From Variovorax sp. PAMC 28711 (lineage in GTDB: Bacteria; Pseudomonadota; Gammaproteobacteria; Burkholderiales; Burkholderiaceae_C), in the NCBI RefSeq assembly GCF_001577265.1, contig NZ_CP014517.1, positions 1,789,001 to 1,853,000 of the forward strand: a DNA stretch of 64,000 nucleotides, written 5' to 3'. Both the position numbers and the translations under genes were made by a program. The stretch's first letter is position 1. The number at the start of each line of letters is the position of its first letter. This document shows positions 42,865 through 52,325 of this stretch, in pieces. The notes beneath the pieces were generated by a model. That model worked only from the letters and a program-made list of their open reading frames with translations, was not told where the DNA came from and made no database searches.

Positions 42865-42886
42865 ATCGCGTGACGGGCGGCGCGCG

Positions 42887-43543
42887 TTAGCGGGGCGCAC
42901 CGCCCGCGTCGATCGCCCACAGCTGGCGCAGGCGCGAGCGCTCTTCGTCGAAGCGTGCGTTGACACGCCGCTTCTCGTCTTCCTGCTCGCCGATGAAGCG
43001 GTTCTGCACGGCGACGCTCTGCGCGTTGTCTTCGAGCTTGCGGCGCACCGATCCGGGTGCCTTGCTCACGTCGCCCTTGTAGAACTCGAGCTCGTCGTCG
43101 ATCTTCTTGCGTTCGTCGGACAATTCGCCCAGACGCTGGCGAGCCGCCTTGATCACCGCGTCGATCTGCACCAGCGCCTCGGCGCGCTCGCGGTCGTGTG
43201 CGATGGCACTCGGATAGCGAACGAGCAGCGCGCGCTCGCGGCGCCGCTCTTCGGTCTGGCGCGAGGCCAGCATCTGCGCTTGCCGCGCGCGTTCGTCGCG
43301 TTCGGCCTGTTCGCGCGCGGTGTAAGTGGGTTCGATCTTGCGACGCGTCGTGCCGCTCGAATTGAGCTCACGCTGCTCGCGATCGATGCAGTCGGCAATC
43401 GGGCGATCGGCGGTGATGTTGCGGCCGCGCGAATCCGTGCAGCTGTAGATCGACGACGGGGCCGCAGCAGGCTGCGCATGCGCCGCAGCGCCGGCCAGCA
43501 GCGACAACGCAGCGATCAATGTTGGCTTGTGCACCGGCAGCAT
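42887..43543 (-). CDS. DUF4124-type exported coiled-coil protein
   Basis: Protein of 218 aa with a signal peptide (to about AAAHAQ at residue 24). A short DUF4124-like segment follows (SIYSCTDSRGRNITADRPIADC), and then a long charged, largely helical region from about 70 to 205 rich in Arg/Glu. Envelope location is likely. Function unknown. It is convergent with gatB and lies 18 bp downstream of pyrE on the same strand, so it is possibly co-transcribed. Confidence 0.8.
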   Translation of the reverse strand: MLPVHKPTLIAALSLLAGAAAHAQPAAAPSSIYSCTDSRGRNITADRPIADCIDREQRELNSSGTTRRKIEPTYTAREQAERDERARQAQMLASRQTEERRRERALLVRYPSAIAHDRERAEALVQIDAVIKAARQRLGELSDERKKIDDELEFYKGDVSKAPGSVRRKLEDNAQSVAVQNRFIGEQEDEKRRVNARFDEERSRLRQLWAIDAGGAPR

Positions 43544-43561
43544 CCCTTTGTCATGTTCGGA

Positions 43562-44245
43562 TCAAGTCGCGCCATATCGCGCCCGGTAGGCCAGAACGCC
43601 CTCGTGGTGGGCGCCCAGCTCAGGATCCGCGCTGCCCGACAGATACTGTAACAAGTCGTCAAGCGCCGCGATAGCGATCACCTGCATGCCGAGCTGGTTG
43701 CGGACATATTGCACGGCGCTGTGCGCCACATCGGCGCCGTTCTCGGTGGCCTTTTCCTGGCGGTCGAGCGCGATGACTACGGCATGCGCCGTTGCACCGG
43801 CCGCCTGGATCGTCGCGATAGATTCGCGCACCGCGGTGCCGGCCGACATCACGTCGTCGACGATCAGCACGCGACCCGCGAGTGGCGCGCCGACCAGCGT
43901 GCCGCCCTCACCATGGTCCTTGGCTTCCTTGCGGTTGTAGGCGAAGGGCACGTTGCGCCCACGGCGCGCGAGCTCGACGGCCACCGTGGCGCCGAGCGGA
44001 ATGCCCTTGTAGGCAGGGCCGAAGATCATGTCGAATTCGAGGCCGCTCGCAATCAGACGCTCTGCATAAAATCCGGCCAGCCGCGCGAGCTTCGCGCCAT
44101 CGTCGAACAGGCCCGCATTGAAGAAATACGGGCTCATGCGACCGGCCTTGGTCTTGAACTGGCCAAATCGCAACACGCCGGATTCGATCGCAAATTGCAC
44201 GAAGTCCTGAGCGAGCGCGCCGCCACTTTCTTTCACATCAGCCAT
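43562..44245 (-). CDS. pyrE: Orotate phosphoribosyltransferase
   Basis: Pyrimidine-synthesis enzyme of 227 aa converting orotate and PRPP to orotidine 5'-phosphate. The PRPP-binding loop is [13 protein letters not shown], the catalytic loop is [13 protein letters not shown], and [10 protein letters not shown] is conserved. Start is the ATG at 44245 (MADVKESGG); the frame is open upstream across the xth promoter. It diverges from xth with only 10 bp between start codons, so their promoters must overlap the coding regions. Confidence 0.95.
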   Translation of the reverse strand: MADVKESGGALAQDFVQFAIESGVLRFGQFKTKAGRMSPYFFNAGLFDDGAKLARLAGFYAERLIASGLEFDMIFGPAYKGIPLGATVAVELARRGRNVPFAYNRKEAKDHGEGGTLVGAPLAGRVLIVDDVMSAGTAVRESIATIQAAGATAHAVVIALDRQEKATENGADVAHSAVQYVRNQLGMQVIAIAALDDLLQYLSGSADPELGAHHEGVLAYRARYGAT

Positions 44246-44255
44246 CGGATTCCTT

Positions 44256-45059
44256 GTGTTCAAACTGACCAGCCTCAACCTCAATGGCCTGCGTTCGGCC
44301 GCTACCAAAGGCGTGGCCGACTGGGTGGCCGAACTCGCGCCGGATTGTATTTGCATGCAGGAGATCCGCGTGCAGGCGAGCGATGTGGCGGGCCGTTTCG
44401 AAGACATGGCCGGCCTCAAGGGCCACTTCCATTTCGCCGAAAAAAAAGGCTATGCCGGCACTGCGATCTACACGAAGCATGCACCCAGCGAGGTGATCGT
44501 CGGCTGGGGCGACGCCGAGTTCGACGCCGAGGGCCGCTACCTCGAACTGCGCTTCGACACACCGACGCGCAAGCTCTCGATCATCAGCTGCTACTTCCCG
44601 AGCGGCTCGTCGGGCGAAGAGCGCCAGGCCGCCAAGTTCCGTTTTCTCAAGGGCTTCTTTCCGCACCTGAATGCGCTCAAGCGCGAGCGCGAATTCATCC
44701 TGTGCGGCGACATCAACATCGCCCACCAGGAGATCGACCTGAAGAACTTCAAGGGCAACATGAAGAACAGCGGCTTCCTGCCCGAAGAGCGTGCCTGGAT
44801 GACGCGCCTGCTCGACGCGGGCACCGACGGCGCGGGACTGGTCGACGTGTACCGCCAACTCAAGCCCGACACCACCGGCGACGCCTACACCTGGTGGAGC
44901 AACCGCGGGCAGGCGTATGCAAAGAATGTGGGCTGGCGGCTGGACTACCACCTGGCGACGCCGGCGCTCGGCGCTCTCGCACGCGAAGAATCGATCTACA
45001 AGACGGTGAAGTTCAGTGACCATGCACCGATCACGGTGGACTACGACTTCAGCCTGTGA
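44256..45059 (+). CDS. xth: Exodeoxyribonuclease III / AP endonuclease
   Basis: DNA-repair nuclease of 267 aa in the Xth family. Metal and catalytic residues are visible in MQEIR (Glu), [10 protein letters not shown] (Asp-Asn), and the terminal [12 protein letters not shown] (Asp-His). It incises at abasic sites and removes 3' blocks. Start is a GTG at 44256. The 3' end overlaps the convergent AraC-type gene by 11 bp. Confidence 0.94.
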   Translation: MFKLTSLNLNGLRSAATKGVADWVAELAPDCICMQEIRVQASDVAGRFEDMAGLKGHFHFAEKKGYAGTAIYTKHAPSEVIVGWGDAEFDAEGRYLELRFDTPTRKLSIISCYFPSGSSGEERQAAKFRFLKGFFPHLNALKREREFILCGDINIAHQEIDLKNFKGNMKNSGFLPEERAWMTRLLDAGTDGAGLVDVYRQLKPDTTGDAYTWWSNRGQAYAKNVGWRLDYHLATPALGALAREESIYKTVKFSDHAPITVDYDFSL

Positions 45060-45963
45060 TCGCCGCCATCGTTCCGCGCTCTGCGCCCGCCGCCCTCCGT
45101 CGTCGTTCAGCCGCCTGCTTGTCCCGGCTCGGCGGCTGCCCATACATCCGGGCGTACTCGCGGCTGAACTGCGAGCTGCTTGCGTAGCCCACATCGAAAG
45201 CGACCTGGCTCAACGAGCGGCCCTCGGACAGCACCAGGCGCCGCGCTTCGATCAATCGAAGGCTCTTCTGAAATTGCAGCGGCGACATCGAGGTGATGGC
45301 GCGGAAGTGCTGATGAAAGGCCGATCGACTCATGCCGGCCGCAGCGGCAAGGCGCTCGATCGGCAGCGGCTGGCAACAGTCGGCTCGCAAAAGGGCCACG
45401 GCACGCGCGATTCGCCGTGCATGGCTGTCGGGCAGGCCAAGGTTCCGGATGGCGGCGCCCTGTCTCCCCATCAACAGCCAATGATGGATTTCGCCGATCA
45501 ACGCGTCCTTGAGCACCGCCAGCGAATGCGGACGATCCAGCAGCAGCACCAGCCGACGCAGCGCGTCGCCGAGGTCCCGGTCCGCATGCGGCGAAGCCGA
45601 CGACGCGGTGTCATCGGGCGCGCCCAGGATCAGATCGGTGATCAATGCAGGATTGAGGTCCAGCGCCATCGACAGATAGGGCTCGACCACGCTCGCCTGC
45701 ACGATCCGACTCGCGGTCGGCACGCTGCCCGTGACGATCATGGTGTCGCCGGCGCCATAGGACATCACATGCCGTCCGATGGCCACCTCCTTGCGCCCTT
45801 GCAGCACCCTGCACACCAGCGGCCGGGCGACCGTGTGTTCGATCTCGCTGCAGGCCGTGCGCTGGACCAGGTACAGACCGGCAACCGGCGTCGTCGCCAC
45901 ACCGTCGGCTTCGCCATGGGCGCTGGTGTAGCGCAAGGTGGCTTGCCGCAGGTCGTCGAACAT
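45049..45963 (-). CDS. AraC-family transcriptional regulator
   Basis: Regulator of 304 aa with an N-terminal AraC_N (cupin-like) domain and two C-terminal helix-turn-helices. The second half contains LAAAAGMSRSAFHQHFRAITSMSPLQFQKSLRLIEARRLV and VAFDVGYASSSQFSREYARMYG. The layout matches regulators of small oxidoreductase genes such as the CmrA/YqhC group. It diverges from the antibiotic-biosynthesis-monooxygenase gene 128 bp away, its likely target. Confidence 0.9.
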   Translation of the reverse strand: MFDDLRQATLRYTSAHGEADGVATTPVAGLYLVQRTACSEIEHTVARPLVCRVLQGRKEVAIGRHVMSYGAGDTMIVTGSVPTASRIVQASVVEPYLSMALDLNPALITDLILGAPDDTASSASPHADRDLGDALRRLVLLLDRPHSLAVLKDALIGEIHHWLLMGRQGAAIRNLGLPDSHARRIARAVALLRADCCQPLPIERLAAAAGMSRSAFHQHFRAITSMSPLQFQKSLRLIEARRLVLSEGRSLSQVAFDVGYASSSQFSREYARMYGQPPSRDKQAAERRRRAAGAERGTMAAITG

Positions 45964-46091
45964 GCGCCATTCTTGTCGCGGGGCCGAGTCCCGTAAAGCG
46001 GGCGCGGACGATCAGGCAAGGAGTCGCGACGTTCCGGCACGGCGGGAGGCGACTCGCGGCCTACATTGGCGCATCTGAAACGGAGATCCCC

Positions 46092-46502
46092 ATGACCGAC
46101 CGACCGATGCTGGCCCATGCAGAGGGCCACGCAACCCGCCCCCACCTTCACCCCGGTGTGCAGGTGCTGGGAGACCAGGGCGCCGAAGGCCGCAAGGCCT
46201 TCTTCATCCAGATCGAGGCGAGGCCCGGCCAGGAAGACGCGGTGGTGCAGATGCTGCGCGACATCCGTGCCTGTGTCGAAAACGAGCCCGGCACCGGCCC
46301 TTGGTTCGCCGTGCGGTTCTCGACGACGCGCTTCGGCATCTTTGAAGCTTTTCCCGATCTGGCGGGGCGCCAGGCCCATGTGGAGGGGGGCGGCGGCAAG
46401 ATCTTTCGCGATGTCGAACGAATGAATGCGATCCTGGAGGGCGCTGCACAGGTTCACCGTGTCGACGTTCTGATGAGCAAGGATCGCTTTTCGCATCTAT
46501 AG
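46092..46502 (+). CDS. Antibiotic biosynthesis monooxygenase (ABM)-domain protein
   Basis: Protein of 136 aa with a ferredoxin-like ABM fold (FIQIEARPGQEDAVVQMLRDI, then WFAVRFSTTRFGIFEAFPDLAGRQAH). ABM proteins act as cofactor-free quinol or polyketide monooxygenases, or as stress proteins. GGAG precedes the ATG. It is controlled most likely by the divergent AraC-type gene. Confidence 0.8.
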   Translation: MTDRPMLAHAEGHATRPHLHPGVQVLGDQGAEGRKAFFIQIEARPGQEDAVVQMLRDIRACVENEPGTGPWFAVRFSTTRFGIFEAFPDLAGRQAHVEGGGGKIFRDVERMNAILEGAAQVHRVDVLMSKDRFSHL

Positions 46503-46533
46503 CTGCGGCCTGCCCGACCGCAGCGCGGGGGCC

Positions 46534-46959
46534 TCAGACGAGTTCGAACAGCACGTCCTGCGCGCCTTCCCACAGCACCTTGGTGCCGAGTTCGCGAAGC
46601 TGCTCCTTGCCTTCGACGATGGTCAGGAAGTGATTGCCGGCCAGCTGCCCCATCTTGCTGGCGAAGCTGCAGGCGCCGTAGGCCCAGATGATTTCGGTCT
46701 CGCTGTAGCCGCCCGGATAGAACAGGATGTCGCCCACCGACGGATGGCTGGTGTGGTTCTCGAAGCCGACAGGCACGCCGTCGTTCTCGAGCTTGAATTC
46801 GCCGAGTGGCACCCAGCAGCCTTCGCCGCTCCAGCGCACATGGATGAGCTTTTGCCGGTACGGCAGCAGCTTCGAGAACGCCGCCACGGTGAGCGGCGCG
46901 TCGGGATGGGTTTCGGCGATGAACTTGAGGCCGCCGGCGGTGATGTTGAGACGGGTCAT
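46534..46959 (-). CDS. DUF3830 (cyclophilin-like) protein, operon A
   Basis: Protein of 141 aa matching the cyclophilin-like DUF3830 family. Recognisable parts are FSKLLPYRQKLIHVRWSGEGCWVPLG, VGDILFYPGGYSETEIIWAYG and GNHFLTIVEGKEQL. No enzymatic activity is established for the family. It is the last gene of the ten-gene operon, 16 bp after the deaminase-type gene. Start is the ATG at 46959. Confidence 0.8.
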   Translation of the reverse strand: MTRLNITAGGLKFIAETHPDAPLTVAAFSKLLPYRQKLIHVRWSGEGCWVPLGEFKLENDGVPVGFENHTSHPSVGDILFYPGGYSETEIIWAYGACSFASKMGQLAGNHFLTIVEGKEQLRELGTKVLWEGAQDVLFELV

Positions 46960-46975
46960 GGAAGGGTCTTTCGGG

Positions 46976-48451
46976 TCAGTTGCAGCAGCCACCGAAGCCG
47001 GTGTGCCGATAAAAAGGGGCGAGGTCTTCGGCCAGTTCGCCGACGACGGTGCGCCAGTGTGCATGCGCGCCATCGGCCGCCAGCGCCGCCCGCGTGCGCG
47101 CCAGGAGTTCGGCACGCAACGCGGGCTCGTCGATGCCGGTCACGCGGCCCGCATCGACCACCGTGCGGCCGCCGATCAGCACCTTCGCGATGTGCCGGCC
47201 GTTCGCGCGGGCGAGCAGCAGGTCGAGCGGGTCGGTGTCGGGGAACAGCGCGTCGTCGTCGAGCGCATCCCAGTCGAGCAGCACGAGGTCGGCCGGCGCA
47301 CCGACCGCAATGCGCCCGCGCGACGCGAAACGCCAGAGCTGCGCCGGCGTCATGGTCGTGTCGTAGCCCCAGCCGCGGTGCAGCGAATAAGCGAGCCGCG
47401 CTTCGCGCAGCGCGTCGTCGTCTTCGTCGAAGGCCATGCCGTCGAGGCCCATCGCCACGCGACAGCCTTGCTTCAGCATTTCCGGCAGCGGCGCGATGCC
47501 CGACTTCAGGCCGAGGTTCGAGCTGGTGTTGACCGCGATGGTCGCGCCGCGCTCGGCGATCAGCGCGAGTTCATCGGGGCGCGCCCAGGTGCAGTGCGCG
47601 AGCGTGAGCCGAGGCGTCAACAGGCCGATGCTGTCGAGGAACTTCACGATGCCGCCGGGGTGCGCCTCGTCGGCCCAACGGCGCTGGTATTGCGTTTCGA
47701 GCAGGTGCATGTGCACCGGGCGACCGGTGTTGGCCGAAGCCTGAGCGATGGCTTCGAGCAGCGGCGTGCTGCACCACTGCACGGCAGCGGGGCCGTACTG
47801 CACGGAGACGTGCTCGCCATCACCGCCCGCTTCCACCATGGCCGCGACTTCGTCGACCAGCGCGAGCTGCTGCGCGGGCGCCACCGGCTTCACCGACAGC
47901 CGTGCAGCCACTGCCTCGCGGATGCCGGGCCGCAGTGCGCCCAGCGCGGTGGCGTCGTCGCAGTACGCGATGCCGTTGCGGTCGCGCATCGCGATCGCGA
48001 AGCCGATGCGCACGCCGACATCCCTGGCGGCGCGCGCGACCGCGCGGGCTTCGTCGACGTAAGGCATGCCGCCCTGCACGCGGGTGTAGTGAACCATCAG
48101 GTCGGCGACGCCGTTGCGCACCGAGCGTGCGAACGACGTGGCCGCGCACAGGTACGGGTCCATGCCCGGCACCACGCCGAGAAAGGGCAACCAGGTTTCC
48201 AGCGGCTGGCCGAACGCGCCGAGCGTCGCGCTGCGAAAGGTGCGTGCATGGTCGTGCGCATTGGCCAGTGCCGGCAGCGCCAGCTGGCGACGACCGGGAA
48301 CGGCCGCCGGCAACGATTCGATGGCGGCGACACGCCCGTCGGCGATGCCGATGCGCACATCGCGTTGTACCGGTGCCGACCCCGGATCGGCCAGCACCCA
48401 GGCGCAGTCGAAGCTGGAATCGGTCGTGGGGGTCGTGGAAGTCGTCGTCAT
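46976..48451 (-). CDS. Amidohydrolase/deaminase (AtzA/TrzN/cytosine-deaminase-type), operon A
   Basis: Metal-dependent amidohydrolase of 491 aa. Metal ligands are seen in ANAHDHARTF (HxH), HMHLLETQ (His), LAHCTW (His) and GLDGMAFDED (Asp). The family removes amino or chloro groups from purines, pyrimidines and s-triazines, or deaminates adenosine derivatives. Start is the ATG at 48451, overlapping the stop of the binding-protein gene as ATGA. Together with the ring-opening hydrolase in the same operon it could deaminate a heterocycle before ring cleavage; this is inferred. Confidence 0.82.
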   Translation of the reverse strand: MTTTSTTPTTDSSFDCAWVLADPGSAPVQRDVRIGIADGRVAAIESLPAAVPGRRQLALPALANAHDHARTFRSATLGAFGQPLETWLPFLGVVPGMDPYLCAATSFARSVRNGVADLMVHYTRVQGGMPYVDEARAVARAARDVGVRIGFAIAMRDRNGIAYCDDATALGALRPGIREAVAARLSVKPVAPAQQLALVDEVAAMVEAGGDGEHVSVQYGPAAVQWCSTPLLEAIAQASANTGRPVHMHLLETQYQRRWADEAHPGGIVKFLDSIGLLTPRLTLAHCTWARPDELALIAERGATIAVNTSSNLGLKSGIAPLPEMLKQGCRVAMGLDGMAFDEDDDALREARLAYSLHRGWGYDTTMTPAQLWRFASRGRIAVGAPADLVLLDWDALDDDALFPDTDPLDLLLARANGRHIAKVLIGGRTVVDAGRVTGIDEPALRAELLARTRAALAADGAHAHWRTVVGELAEDLAPFYRHTGFGGCCN

Positions 48452-49500
48452 TTCATGGCGATTTTGCGTTCTGCCGCCGGGGGCAGGAAGCGGCGGTCGA
48501 ACACCTCCGCAGCGGTCGGCACGCGTTGCAGGTCGAACGCCTCCTTCAGCTGGATGAAGGACCGTGCAAAGCGTGCATCGCTCACATCGCCGAAGCCGTT
48601 GGCCGCCACCTCGGGCGTGAGCATGATGGTCTTGAGCGTGTACAGCAGCCGGCGTTTTTCCAGGTCCTTGTTGAGCAGCGGCTCGCGCTTCATCAGCGCG
48701 GCGATGGCGGCGTCCGGGTCGGCGGCGGCGTCGCGCACGCCCTTGTGGATCGCGCGCACCAGGCCGGCCACGGCCTGCGGCTTGTCCTTGATGAGCTGCG
48801 GCGACACCATCACGCCGTTGCCGTAGAGCTCCACGCCGTGGTCGGCGTAGTGGAACCAGCGGATGTCCTTGTCGGGGTCGAGCCCCTGCGCGACCAGGTT
48901 CATGTAGCTGGTCACCGAGAACACCGCAGAGCCGTCGACATGGCTCTTGAGCATCAACTGCTCCTGCAGGTTGGGCGCGACGTTGGTCCACTTCACCTTC
49001 GAGGCGTCGACGCCGCTCTTGGCGGCCATCACCGGGAACATACGCGCTGCGGCGCCGCCCGCGGGCGTGCCGATGGTGCGGCCCTCGAAATCGCGCAGGG
49101 TCTTGATCGGGCTGTCGGCCTTCACGATGAGCGCGAACGGCGCGCGGTTGTAGACCATGTAGACCATCACCGGCGCCGCGCCAGGCTTGGCCGATGCGTT
49201 CTGGATGACGGCGTTCACGTCGCCGAAGCCGGCCTGGTAGGCGCCCGCCATGATCTTGGTGACCGTGGCGGCCGAGCCGTCGCCCTGGTCGATGGTCACG
49301 GCCAGTTTTTCCTGGGCGAAGTAGCCGCGGTCTTCGGCCAGGTAGTACCACGCGTGGATGCCTTGCAGCTTCCAGTCGAGCACGAACTTGATCGGCGTGA
49401 CGGCTTGCGCCTGTGCCGGTTGCGAGGGCATGAAGGCCGCAGAGGCGGCCAGTGCGGCGACGGCGAGCGTGACGCTGCGACGGGAGACAGGACGGTCCAT
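48448..49500 (-). CDS. ABC transporter substrate-binding protein (NMT1/SsuA type), operon A copy 1
   Basis: Periplasmic binding protein of 350 aa. The signal peptide (to about AQA at residue 32) has an RRS twin-arginine-like start. The NMT1 core is KFVLDWKLQGIHAWYYLAEDRGYF and GAYQAGFGDVNAVI. It is paralogous to the protein at 54622, with many shared motifs such as SPIKT..FEG and MKREPLL. Relatives bind pyrimidine precursors, sulfonates or nitrate. It is encoded directly after the permease gene. Confidence 0.88.
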   Translation of the reverse strand: MDRPVSRRSVTLAVAALAASAAFMPSQPAQAQAVTPIKFVLDWKLQGIHAWYYLAEDRGYFAQEKLAVTIDQGDGSAATVTKIMAGAYQAGFGDVNAVIQNASAKPGAAPVMVYMVYNRAPFALIVKADSPIKTLRDFEGRTIGTPAGGAAARMFPVMAAKSGVDASKVKWTNVAPNLQEQLMLKSHVDGSAVFSVTSYMNLVAQGLDPDKDIRWFHYADHGVELYGNGVMVSPQLIKDKPQAVAGLVRAIHKGVRDAAADPDAAIAALMKREPLLNKDLEKRRLLYTLKTIMLTPEVAANGFGDVSDARFARSFIQLKEAFDLQRVPTAAEVFDRRFLPPAAERKIAMK

Positions 49501-49540
49501 GGAATCTTTCTGTGAATGGGTGGCGGAGGGGGCGACGGGC

Positions 49541-50323
49541 TCAGCCCATCGCCATGTCGGTCTTGCGCTGCGACCAGCCGGTCATGCGCTGCTCGACCAG
49601 CGACGACAGCGCATAGAGCACGATGCCCATCGCCGCCAGCAGGAAGAGGCCGGCGAACACCATCGGCACGTCGAAGTTGCCGCTGGCGATCATCATCACC
49701 GTGCCGATGCCCTTGTTCGACGCCACCGTCTCGGCCAGCACGGTGCCCACGAAGGACAGCGTGATCGCGATCTTGAGCGATGCGAACAGGTAGGGCAGCG
49801 CGCGCGGCAGGCCGACGTTCCAGAGGATGTCGCGCTTCCTTGCGCCGAGCACCTTGAGCACGTCTTCCAGCTCGGGCTCGGTGCTGGCGAGGCCGGTCGC
49901 CACGTTCACCACCACCGGGAAAATGCTGATCACCATCGAGGTGAGGATGGCCGGCACCGTGCCCGCGCCGAACCACACGACGAAGAGCGGCACCACCGCC
50001 ACCTTCGGGATGCTGGAGAAGCCGACCAGCAGCGGATAGGTCACGTCGTAGGCCAGCTTCGACGAGCCGATGCCGACACCGATCACGATGCCCGCCAGCA
50101 CGCCGAACGCGAAGCCGACGAAGGTGGTGTAGAGCGTTTGAAGCGCGTGCGGCCACAGGAGCGGCATCTTCTCGATCAGCACCTTCGCGATCTGGCTCGG
50201 GCGAGGGAGGATGAGGTCGGACACATTGAACGCCAAGCAGACGACTTCCCACAGCAGGAAGAAGCCGACGAAGGCGCCGACGGACAGCAGGCGCTGGCGC
50301 ACGAGCGGCGAGAGCGCGTTCAT
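49541..50323 (-). CDS. ABC transporter permease (SsuC/TauC type), operon A
   Basis: Inner-membrane permease of 260 aa with about six helices. The EAA-like loop is LASTEPELEDVLKVLGARKRDILWNVGLPRALPYLFASLK. The first helix is VGAFVGFFLLWEVVCLAF. It overlaps the ATPase gene by four bases. With the ATPase and either binding protein it makes an importer of NMT1/SsuABC type. Start is the ATG at 50323. Confidence 0.9.
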   Translation of the reverse strand: MNALSPLVRQRLLSVGAFVGFFLLWEVVCLAFNVSDLILPRPSQIAKVLIEKMPLLWPHALQTLYTTFVGFAFGVLAGIVIGVGIGSSKLAYDVTYPLLVGFSSIPKVAVVPLFVVWFGAGTVPAILTSMVISIFPVVVNVATGLASTEPELEDVLKVLGARKRDILWNVGLPRALPYLFASLKIAITLSFVGTVLAETVASNKGIGTVMMIASGNFDVPMVFAGLFLLAAMGIVLYALSSLVEQRMTGWSQRKTDMAMG

Positions 50324-51198
50324 GCCGCCACCTCTTCGACTTTGGAAGCCACGGCCGCAGGCGGCGTCGCATCGCCATCGCGCCGCGCATCGGCGATGCG
50401 CATGCGCAGTTGCTGCACCAAGAGCGCGAACTCGGGCGCGTAGCTGCTCTCGAGCGTGCGCGGCCGCGCGAACCCGACGTCGCGCGTCTCCAGGATGCGG
50501 CCGGGCCGCGAGCTCATCACGCAGATGCGGTTGGCGAGGTAGGCCGACTCGCGCAGGTCGTGCGTCACCAGCAGCACCGTCGGGCGCCGGTCCATCCAGA
50601 GCTTCTGCATGATGTCCCAGAGCTCCTCTCGCGTGAACTGGTCGAGCGCGCCGAAGGGCTCGTCGAGAAGCAGCAACTCGGGGTCGTGGATCAGCGCGCG
50701 GCACAGCGATGCGCGCTGCAACATACCGCCCGACAGTTGCCAGGGCCGCTTCTCGCCGAAGCCCTTGAGGCCGACCTGCGCGAGCAGCGCTTCGACGCGG
50801 TCGGTGTACTCGCCCTTCTTCTTCTTGCGGAAATCCTGGCGGAACGGCTCGACGATCTTGAGCGGGATCATCACGTTGTCGCGGATCGTGAGCCAGGGCA
50901 GCATCGTCGGGTTCTGGAACGCCAGGCCGACGCGCAACCGCGGCGAGGCCGACGCATGCACGCCCGACGGCTGCGTGCCGACCGCGCCCACCTCGCGCCC
51001 GCCGGCGATCACCACGCCCGCGCTCGGCCGCAACAGGCCGGCGACCAGCTTCAGGATGGTCGACTTGCCGCAGCCGCTCGGCCCGACCAGCGCGACGAAG
51101 TCGCCCTCGTCGATGCCTAGCGTCGTGTGGTCGAGCGCGACCGTGCCCGCGCCGTAGCGCAGCATCACGTCGGACAGTTGGATGAAGGCGTTGCGCAT
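50320..51198 (-). CDS. ABC transporter ATP-binding protein (SsuB/TauB type), operon A
   Basis: ATPase of 292 aa. Walker A is GPSGCGKST, the signature LSGGMLQR, Walker B LLLLDEPFGALD, and the switch His VTHDLRE. Two unusual parts stand out: a roughly 20-residue insert before the Q-loop (EVGAVGTQPSGVHASASPR) and a KKKK stretch after it. Start is the ATG at 51198, 8 bp after the ring-opening hydrolase stop. Confidence 0.92.
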   Translation of the reverse strand: MRNAFIQLSDVMLRYGAGTVALDHTTLGIDEGDFVALVGPSGCGKSTILKLVAGLLRPSAGVVIAGGREVGAVGTQPSGVHASASPRLRVGLAFQNPTMLPWLTIRDNVMIPLKIVEPFRQDFRKKKKGEYTDRVEALLAQVGLKGFGEKRPWQLSGGMLQRASLCRALIHDPELLLLDEPFGALDQFTREELWDIMQKLWMDRRPTVLLVTHDLRESAYLANRICVMSSRPGRILETRDVGFARPRTLESSYAPEFALLVQQLRMRIADARRDGDATPPAAVASKVEEVAA

Positions 51199-51206
51199 GG
51201 AGGCTT

Positions 51207-52325
51207 TCAGTGGGCAGCGATGGCGAAGATGGCGGCGACCGGGCCGCCGCCGGGCGGGCCCTGGTGCTCGGCGCCGCCGGACACGTACAGCGCGGTGCGA
51301 CCGACCACCGAGGCCAGCACGCCGCCGACCGCCGCGCGGGCATGCCGCGTCGAATTGATGTCGGAGTCGTTCAGCATGGTGTGGCGCGCGTCGCGCACCT
51401 GGCCGCTCGGGCTGGCCTCGGCCTTGGCCAGCAGGTTCACAAGACGCGCAGCGATGGCATCGGCATCGCGCTCGGGGTCGAGCCCGAACGCGTCGCGCAG
51501 CATGCGGCGCACGCTCGCGGCGTCGATCGCGTCCTGCATCACCGTGTGCGCGATGCGAAAGCGCGACGCACTGCGGGCCGATTCGCCGAGCACGATGACC
51601 ACGTTGCCTTCGAGCTCGATGCCGGCCGAGGCCGAGGCGCGTGCCGAGTACAGCGTGGGATCGTGCAGGATCGTCGCCTCGTCGATTGCATCGAATTCGC
51701 CGAGCGCGAGCCCGACGCCGAGCGACGAAGCGCCGCGCGACCAGCCCATCGATTCGTAGGTGTCGCGCGTCACGGTGGCGGCGCCGCGCTGCTGCGCCGC
51801 GAGCACCTTGGCCGAGGTGAGCAGCGGGCACTTGATCTGCACGAAGTGCACGTCGGCCACGTCGTCGATGCCGGCATCGCGCATCGCGGCGCGCACCGCG
51901 TCGGCGGTGGCCTCGACCTGGGCCATGCGGCCGATCTCTTCCGGTGCGAAAGCGCGCGTGTGCGCGGTCCCGATCACGAGGCGCTTCTCGCCCGCGGTGT
52001 CCGACGCTTCGACGCTGCCGCGCGTGAACACGGTGAAGTGCGGCGACAGCACGCCCTCGGTGCCGCCCGACATCACGAGCGCGACGCGGTCGTGCACCGC
52101 ATCGGCCGTGCAGCCGAGATGCGGCGCCAGGAAGTGGCACCAGGCCGTGGCCGCGAAGTCGCGCGTGAAGTCGTTGACGCAGCCGTTGCCTTCGGTCTTG
52201 CCCATGACCGCCACGATCTGTGCGGGGTCGAGCTTCTTACCGTCAATCAGCGCCTGCACGCCCGACAGGTCGGACGGTCCGCTGCAGGCCACGCGGAACA
52301 CGTCGACCTTCTGCACCGCCGTCAC
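51207..52325 (-). CDS. Cyanuric acid hydrolase/barbiturase-family ring-opening amidohydrolase
   Basis: Enzyme of 372 aa in the AtzD/TrzD/Bar fold of three similar domains, each with a Ser-Lys dyad. Visible pairs are Lys43 (MGKTEGNGC) with Ser86 (MSGGTEG), Lys165 (VQIKCPLL) with Ser233 (SASAGIE), and about Lys302 (LLAKAEAS) with Ser350 (YVSGGAEHQG). Arg55 and Arg197 fit the substrate-binding positions. The family opens cyanuric acid to carboxybiuret or barbiturate to ureidomalonate; sequence alone does not decide which. Start is a GTG at 52325, overlapping the upstream stop. Confidence 0.88.
   Translation of the reverse strand: MTAVQKVDVFRVACSGPSDLSGVQALIDGKKLDPAQIVAVMGKTEGNGCVNDFTRDFAATAWCHFLAPHLGCTADAVHDRVALVMSGGTEGVLSPHFTVFTRGSVEASDTAGEKRLVIGTAHTRAFAPEEIGRMAQVEATADAVRAAMRDAGIDDVADVHFVQIKCPLLTSAKVLAAQQRGAATVTRDTYESMGWSRGASSLGVGLALGEFDAIDEATILHDPTLYSARASASAGIELEGNVVIVLGESARSASRFRIAHTVMQDAIDAASVRRMLRDAFGLDPERDADAIAARLVNLLAKAEASPSGQVRDARHTMLNDSDINSTRHARAAVGGVLASVVGRTALYVSGGAEHQGPPGGGPVAAIFAIAAH

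Noticed and set aside
51207..52325. Naming the ring-opening enzyme atzD or bar outright
   Set aside because: The Ser-Lys dyads are shared by cyanuric acid hydrolases and barbiturases; the distinguishing residues could not be judged safely by eye.
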